A DNA stretch of 26,869 nt, from NCBI GenBank assembly GCA_964523735.1, contig CAZFYZ010000044.1:1-26869 (forward strand), written 5' to 3'. Made by a program: the position numbers and the translations under genes. Origin of the DNA: CAZFYZ01 sp964523735. Its GTDB lineage: Bacteria; Armatimonadota; UBA5829. This document shows positions 24,349-26,869 of this stretch, piece after piece. Each line of letters starts with the position of its first letter. Position 1 is the first letter of the stretch. A model generated the notes under the pieces. The model was not told the DNA's origin and did not search any database. It saw only the letters and a program-made list of their open reading frames with translations.

Positions 24349-25371
24349 TTGGCCAAACCATCACGCAAGACCCATATCAACTGGGGCATCATCGGCTACG
24401 GCGGCGCGTTCAACATGGGCAAGCTGCACGCAGATTCGATCAACTCCTGCAAGGGGATGAGCGTCATCGCCGTATGCGATGCGAACCCTGCTCGCGCTGA
24501 GGCGGCAGCCAACGATCTGCCCGGCATCAAGACCTACACCGACCACAAGGAGATGCTCAAGAACAAAGAGATCGACTGTGTGGTCAACATTCTGCCGCAC
24601 AACCTGCATTACCCCATCACCATGGACGTGCTCGCTGCGGGCAAGGGCGTCTGCCTCGAGAAGCCGTTCTGCATCACCACCGAAGAAGCGACCAACATGA
24701 TCGAACTGGCGAAGAAGAAGAAGGTGCTCCTCACCGTCTTCCACAACCGCCGGCACGATGGCGACTTTATGGCCGTGAAGGAGTTCGTGGACAGGGGAAT
24801 GATCGGCGACGTCTTCCGCGTGGAGATGTTCATGGGCGGCTACGGCAAGCCAGGCAAGTGGTGGCGCAGCGTCAAAGCTATCTCCGGCGGCAACTTCTAC
24901 GACTGGGGTGCGCACTTCGTGGACTGGATGCTCAACTTACTGGAGGGCCGCAAGATCAAGAGCGTGACCGGCTTCTACCAGTGGAACCGTGTCTGGAAAG
25001 ACGTCACAAACGAAGACGAGACCCAGGCGATCATCCGATTCGATGACGATGTGGTTGCCGACATCACCATGTCTCAGATAGCCAAGGCCGGAAAGCCTCG
25101 GTGGCGCATACTTGGGACAAAGGGAGCGATCGTTGACAACTGGGACGGCAAGTTCAAGGCCTACCTGGATGTCAAGGGCTACCCGGCGGAGACCGAGGTG
25201 GCATACAAGCCCACGACCTGGGAGACGTGGTACCCCAACCTGGCGGATCACCTCCTGCGCGGCAAGGAACTCGAGGTCAAACCCGAGGAGGCCCGGCGCG
25301 TGATCATGATCATCGACTATGCAGAGCGATCAGCACGCGAAGGCAAGACCCTGGACACACCGTTTGACTAA
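24349..25371 (+). CDS. Gfo/Idh/MocA-family oxidoreductase
   Basis: An NAD(P)-dependent dehydrogenase or epimerase-type enzyme acting on sugars or sugar derivatives, cytoplasmic, 340 residues (usual family length). The N-terminal Rossmann fold has GIIGYGGAFNMG (about 13-24). It is followed by the EKPF motif carrying the catalytic-site Lys and, in the C-terminal alpha/beta domain, GGNFYDWGAHFVDW with the conserved Gly-Gly...Asp...His pattern. TTG 24349 is chosen because a perfect GGAGG lies eight bases upstream. It follows the glycoside hydrolase and is probably expressed with it, oxidising a released sugar or its derivative; the substrate cannot be told from sequence. Confidence 0.9.
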   Translation: MAKPSRKTHINWGIIGYGGAFNMGKLHADSINSCKGMSVIAVCDANPARAEAAANDLPGIKTYTDHKEMLKNKEIDCVVNILPHNLHYPITMDVLAAGKGVCLEKPFCITTEEATNMIELAKKKKVLLTVFHNRRHDGDFMAVKEFVDRGMIGDVFRVEMFMGGYGKPGKWWRSVKAISGGNFYDWGAHFVDWMLNLLEGRKIKSVTGFYQWNRVWKDVTNEDETQAIIRFDDDVVADITMSQIAKAGKPRWRILGTKGAIVDNWDGKFKAYLDVKGYPAETEVAYKPTTWETWYPNLADHLLRGKELEVKPEEARRVIMIIDYAERSAREGKTLDTPFD

Positions 25372-25399
25372 GCCCGTAGCAGCTACGGTCTATAGAATC

Positions 25400-25509
25400 G
25401 TCATTTCGAACCCTTCGACCGTGCTCAGGACAGGCTCCGTGAGAGATCTGCTTTTCGATCGCTGCCGAGACCTTGCGAAAAGCAGATTTCTCGCCCTGCT
25501 CGAAATGAC
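25400..25509. repeat. Palindromic 110-bp repeat element, MITE- or REP-like, with a nested repeat
   Basis: GTCATTTCGA (25400-25409) and TCGAAATGAC (25500-25509) are perfect 10-bp terminal inverted repeats. Inside, GATCTGCTTTTCG (from 25444) pairs with CGAAAAGCAGATTTC (to 25490) with one mismatch. The left arm carries an extra stretch of about 31 bases (CCTTCGACCGTGCTCAGGA...) that the right arm lacks and that resembles the core at 12244-12265, so one dispersed repeat seems to sit inside another. No transposase open reading frame is present. It follows the dehydrogenase stop by 29 bases and could act as a terminator. Confidence 0.8.
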
Positions 25510-25646
25510 TGTGGGCCCGACTGAACTCTTACGCGCTCCCCAATGACTTGCCTGTTTGAGTGCGGGGTGCTGTGGGAAACCTGCAGGTGACGCAAGCGAC
25601 GAGGGCGGGTATAGCAAGCCCCTGAACGCATCTGGAGGTGACCCAA

Positions 25647-25829
25647 ATGCCTGTTGACCCCGTGTGCGGAATGGTTGTGGCAGAGGAGCACGCTGCTGTC
25701 TGCACTGACTATCGCGGCAAGCATTTCTGCTTCTGCTCGGAAGAGTGCAAGGATGAGTTCGACACTGACCCGGAGATGTATGTGGCTGAGACCGCCGAGG
25801 CGGCCTACGAAGGGGAAGAGTCATTCTGA
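25647..25829 (+). CDS. YHS-domain mini-protein, probable metal binding
   Basis: The product has 60 residues, almost entirely one YHS domain: DPVCGM (Cys 7), the short strand pair ending YRGKHFCFCS (Cys 28, Cys 30), EECKDEF (Cys 34) and an acidic tail. YHS domains occur at the N-terminus of some copper ATPases and in metal-handling proteins, so a metal-sequestering or delivery role is plausible. It lies far from the copper ATPase of this window (about 23 kb). ATG 25647 is chosen because GGAGG is eight bases upstream; the GTG at 25638 overlaps that site. It appears monocistronic, followed by a hairpin. Confidence 0.85.
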   Translation: MPVDPVCGMVVAEEHAAVCTDYRGKHFCFCSEECKDEFDTDPEMYVAETAEAAYEGEESF

Positions 25830-25864
25830 CTGAGCGGTTTGTGTTGTCTTATCCTGTCCGGAAT

Positions 25865-25892
25865 GCCCCCTCCCGCATCGGCTGAAGGGGGC
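25865..25892 (+). terminator. Hairpin downstream of the YHS gene
   Basis: GCCCCCT (25865-25871) pairs with AGGGGGC (25886-25892) across a 14-base loop, about 35 bases after the YHS stop codon. Only a short T/C stretch follows (TTC), so it is a moderate terminator candidate. Confidence 0.5.
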
Positions 25893-25948
25893 TTCACTGT
25901 GCGTCCCCACGCCACCTCACCAGTCGAAACGAGCCCTGCAAATGCTCC

Positions 25949-25977
25949 TTGATAATCGCCGCGAACCGTGGTAGAAT
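25949..25977 (+). promoter_or_regulatory. Promoter of tRNA-Ser
   Basis: TTGATA (25949-25954) and TAGAAT (25972-25977) are separated by exactly 17 bases, each one mismatch from consensus or close to it. Transcription would begin near 25984, a few bases before the mature 5' end of the tRNA. Confidence 0.7.
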
Positions 25978-25988
25978 ACTATCGGCTT

Positions 25989-26082
25989 GGAGAGGTGGCT
26001 GAGTGGTCGAAAGCGGTCGCCTGCTAAGCGATTGTGCGGTCATAAAGCCGCACCCCGGGTTCGAATCCCGGCCTCTCCGCCA
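25989..26082 (+). tRNA. tRNA-Ser (anticodon GCU)
   Basis: The acceptor stem is GGAGAGG (25989-25995) with CCTCTCC (26072-26078), discriminator G and an encoded CCA (26080-26082). The anticodon loop is CTGCTAA with anticodon GCT at 26023-26025, flanked by GTCGC and GCGAT. A long variable arm (GTGCGG pairing with CCGCAC) confirms a class II serine tRNA. The T arm is CCGGG-TTCGAAT-CCCGG. It reads AGC and AGU codons. It is a single gene with its own promoter and terminator. Confidence 0.96.
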
Positions 26083-26112
26083 TTCTACGTCCCACTTCTG
26101 AGATCAAAATCA

Positions 26113-26137
26113 GCCCTGTCGGATACTCCGGCAGGGC
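26113..26137 (+). terminator. Intrinsic terminator after tRNA-Ser
   Basis: GCCCTGTCGGA (26113-26123) pairs with TCCGGCAGGGC (26127-26137) with one G-T wobble and a three-base loop. TCTT follows. It lies 30 bases after the tRNA CCA end. Confidence 0.7.
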
Positions 26138-26155
26138 TCTTGCACACATCTGCAC

Positions 26156-26462
26156 TCACGCACTCTGGTATGCAATCATACGTAGACCGGCTCCGCCGCG
26201 AGCCGCCGAGTTGTTCATCAGAGGCAGCCACTCAGTGAATGTGCCCGTGATGTAGTAGTAGCAATCCCCGATGTCGATGTTCTGCCACTTCACAAGCCCA
26301 TCTACGACGGCGCCCGCGAGCTGTCCTCTTCTTGCTCATCCGTCCGCAAACAAAGGCTCGTGCGCTTCGGGAACAAGATTCCCGAAAGACCGGAAGACAT
26401 CCACAAGTCCTTATGCAGCCGCTCGTCCAAGCTGATCTGGTAGCCACGATGACTTCGTCAGC
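26156..26462 (-). pseudogene. Decayed coding remnant, unknown protein
   Basis: On the minus strand a frame ends at TGA 26156-26158 after 59 protein-like codons (including VVDGLVKWQNIDIGD and CYYYITGTFTEWL). It is interrupted upstream by TGA at 26336-26338 and by a TAA further on, yet the same frame reads protein-like between them (GLVDVFRSFGNLVPEAHEP). No start or ribosome site is seen. This looks like the eroded end of a gene. No family recognised. It lies between the tRNA terminator and the partial gene at the window edge, which is on the same strand. Confidence 0.3.
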
Positions 26463-26468
26463 TCACAG

Positions 26469-26869
26469 CTAGTCCTTATCTCGATAGTACTTAATGACAT
26501 CGATGCCAGTTTCGCCGAACTGCAGATGATACACACACCCGTCTGAACCGATGACGGTCTGACTTGCTCTGCCACCGAATTTGTTTGACGGAAACCGCCA
26601 TTGTTCTCTGCTATTCCCCTGACTGTCTAAGCGCCAGGTGACCTCTTCGGATTTCGCCTCTAGCCTGCTACTTATCCGAACCGGACTTGGCAGACGTACG
26701 GTAGACTCCGCCACCAGCCCTCCCGCAGGATCAGCAATGACCCGTGCAATCTGCTGATCGCCTGCCCCTCCAGGAGTACTCCCCTTACCAGCCGAAAAAC
26801 TCGGCCTGACTTCCCGCAAGACATCCCCACCTATACTCTTGCAGATCATCGGAAAAAGGGAGTATCTGC
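26469..26869 (-). CDS. C-terminal part of an unknown protein (5' end outside window)
   Basis: The frame is open through the window edge, so the ATG at 26849 need not be the start. About 133 codons are visible. The last 80 residues alternate short strands and turns (VTWRLDSQGN, then QWRFPSNKFGG, then SQTVIGSDGCVYHLQFGETG) in the manner of beta-propeller or YD-like repeat proteins, ending KYYRDKD. No enzyme motif, membrane helix or signal is visible in this part. Base composition looks somewhat lower in GC than most of the window. Confidence 0.55.
   Translation of the reverse strand, partial: RYSLFPMICKSIGGDVLREVRPSFSAGKGSTPGGAGDQQIARVIADPAGGLVAESTVRLPSPVRISSRLEAKSEEVTWRLDSQGNSREQWRFPSNKFGGRASQTVIGSDGCVYHLQFGETGIDVIKYYRDKD

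Noticed and set aside
25400..25509. Insertion sequence
   Set aside because: It has terminal inverted repeats but only 110 bases and no transposase; reported as a repeat element instead.
25987..26238. 83-codon open frame across the tRNA gene
   Set aside because: It is a chance frame through tRNA-Ser and its terminator, which account for the sequence.

Overview
The window reads as a chromosomal segment of a free-living, moderately GC-rich bacterium. It carries cell-wall synthases, a copper exporter, a large sensory protein, carbohydrate catabolism genes and many secreted or membrane proteins of unknown function. No phage, plasmid, integrase, transposase or CRISPR genes are visible. The style (STN-like secreted proteins, multi-PAS sensor, GT-C/TPR membrane protein, secreted glycoside hydrolase beside a Gfo/Idh/MocA oxidoreductase, many TTG/GTG starts) would fit an environmental lineage such as Armatimonadota or a neighbouring phylum. 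That placement is an impression, not a demonstrated assignment.

Layout. 1-2743: four 59-bp tandem repeats, a CsoR-like operator/promoter, the Cu+ P-type ATPase copA, and a diverged repeat copy that supplies the copA stop codon. 2755-6592 (-): two tandem paralogous secreted proteins with STN-like domains. 6806-7201 (-): a PRC-barrel protein. 7409-11928 (+): an exported metallophosphatase-like protein with an altered active site, then a PAS/GAF sensor with an RsbW-like ATPase end. 11942-12184 (-): a small membrane protein. 12375-15613 (+): a three-gene membrane-protein cluster ending in a GT-C/TPR protein that contains an in-frame 120-bp inverted repeat. 15610-17055 (-): a small membrane protein and an unknown secreted protein. 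17417-21538 (-): PBP1A and PBP2, nine bases apart and driven by a perfect sigma70 consensus promoter. 21783-25371 (+): a perfect LacI-family palindrome, a secreted glycoside hydrolase and a Gfo/Idh/MocA dehydrogenase. 25400-26137: a nested palindromic repeat, a YHS-domain mini-protein and tRNA-Ser(GCU). 26156-26869 (-): a decayed coding remnant and the 3' end of a gene leaving the window.

How the genes work together. copA is probably induced by copper through the operator on its promoter; the YHS mini-protein could be a metal-binding partner, but it is 23 kb away. PBP1A and PBP2 supply glycan polymerisation and transpeptidation. The hydrolase and dehydrogenase look like a sugar-induced catabolic pair under a LacI-type repressor encoded elsewhere. 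The most unusual content is the duplicated STN-like secreted pair and the several dispersed repeat families, two of which reach into coding sequence (the copA stop codon and a 40-codon segment of the GT-C gene).
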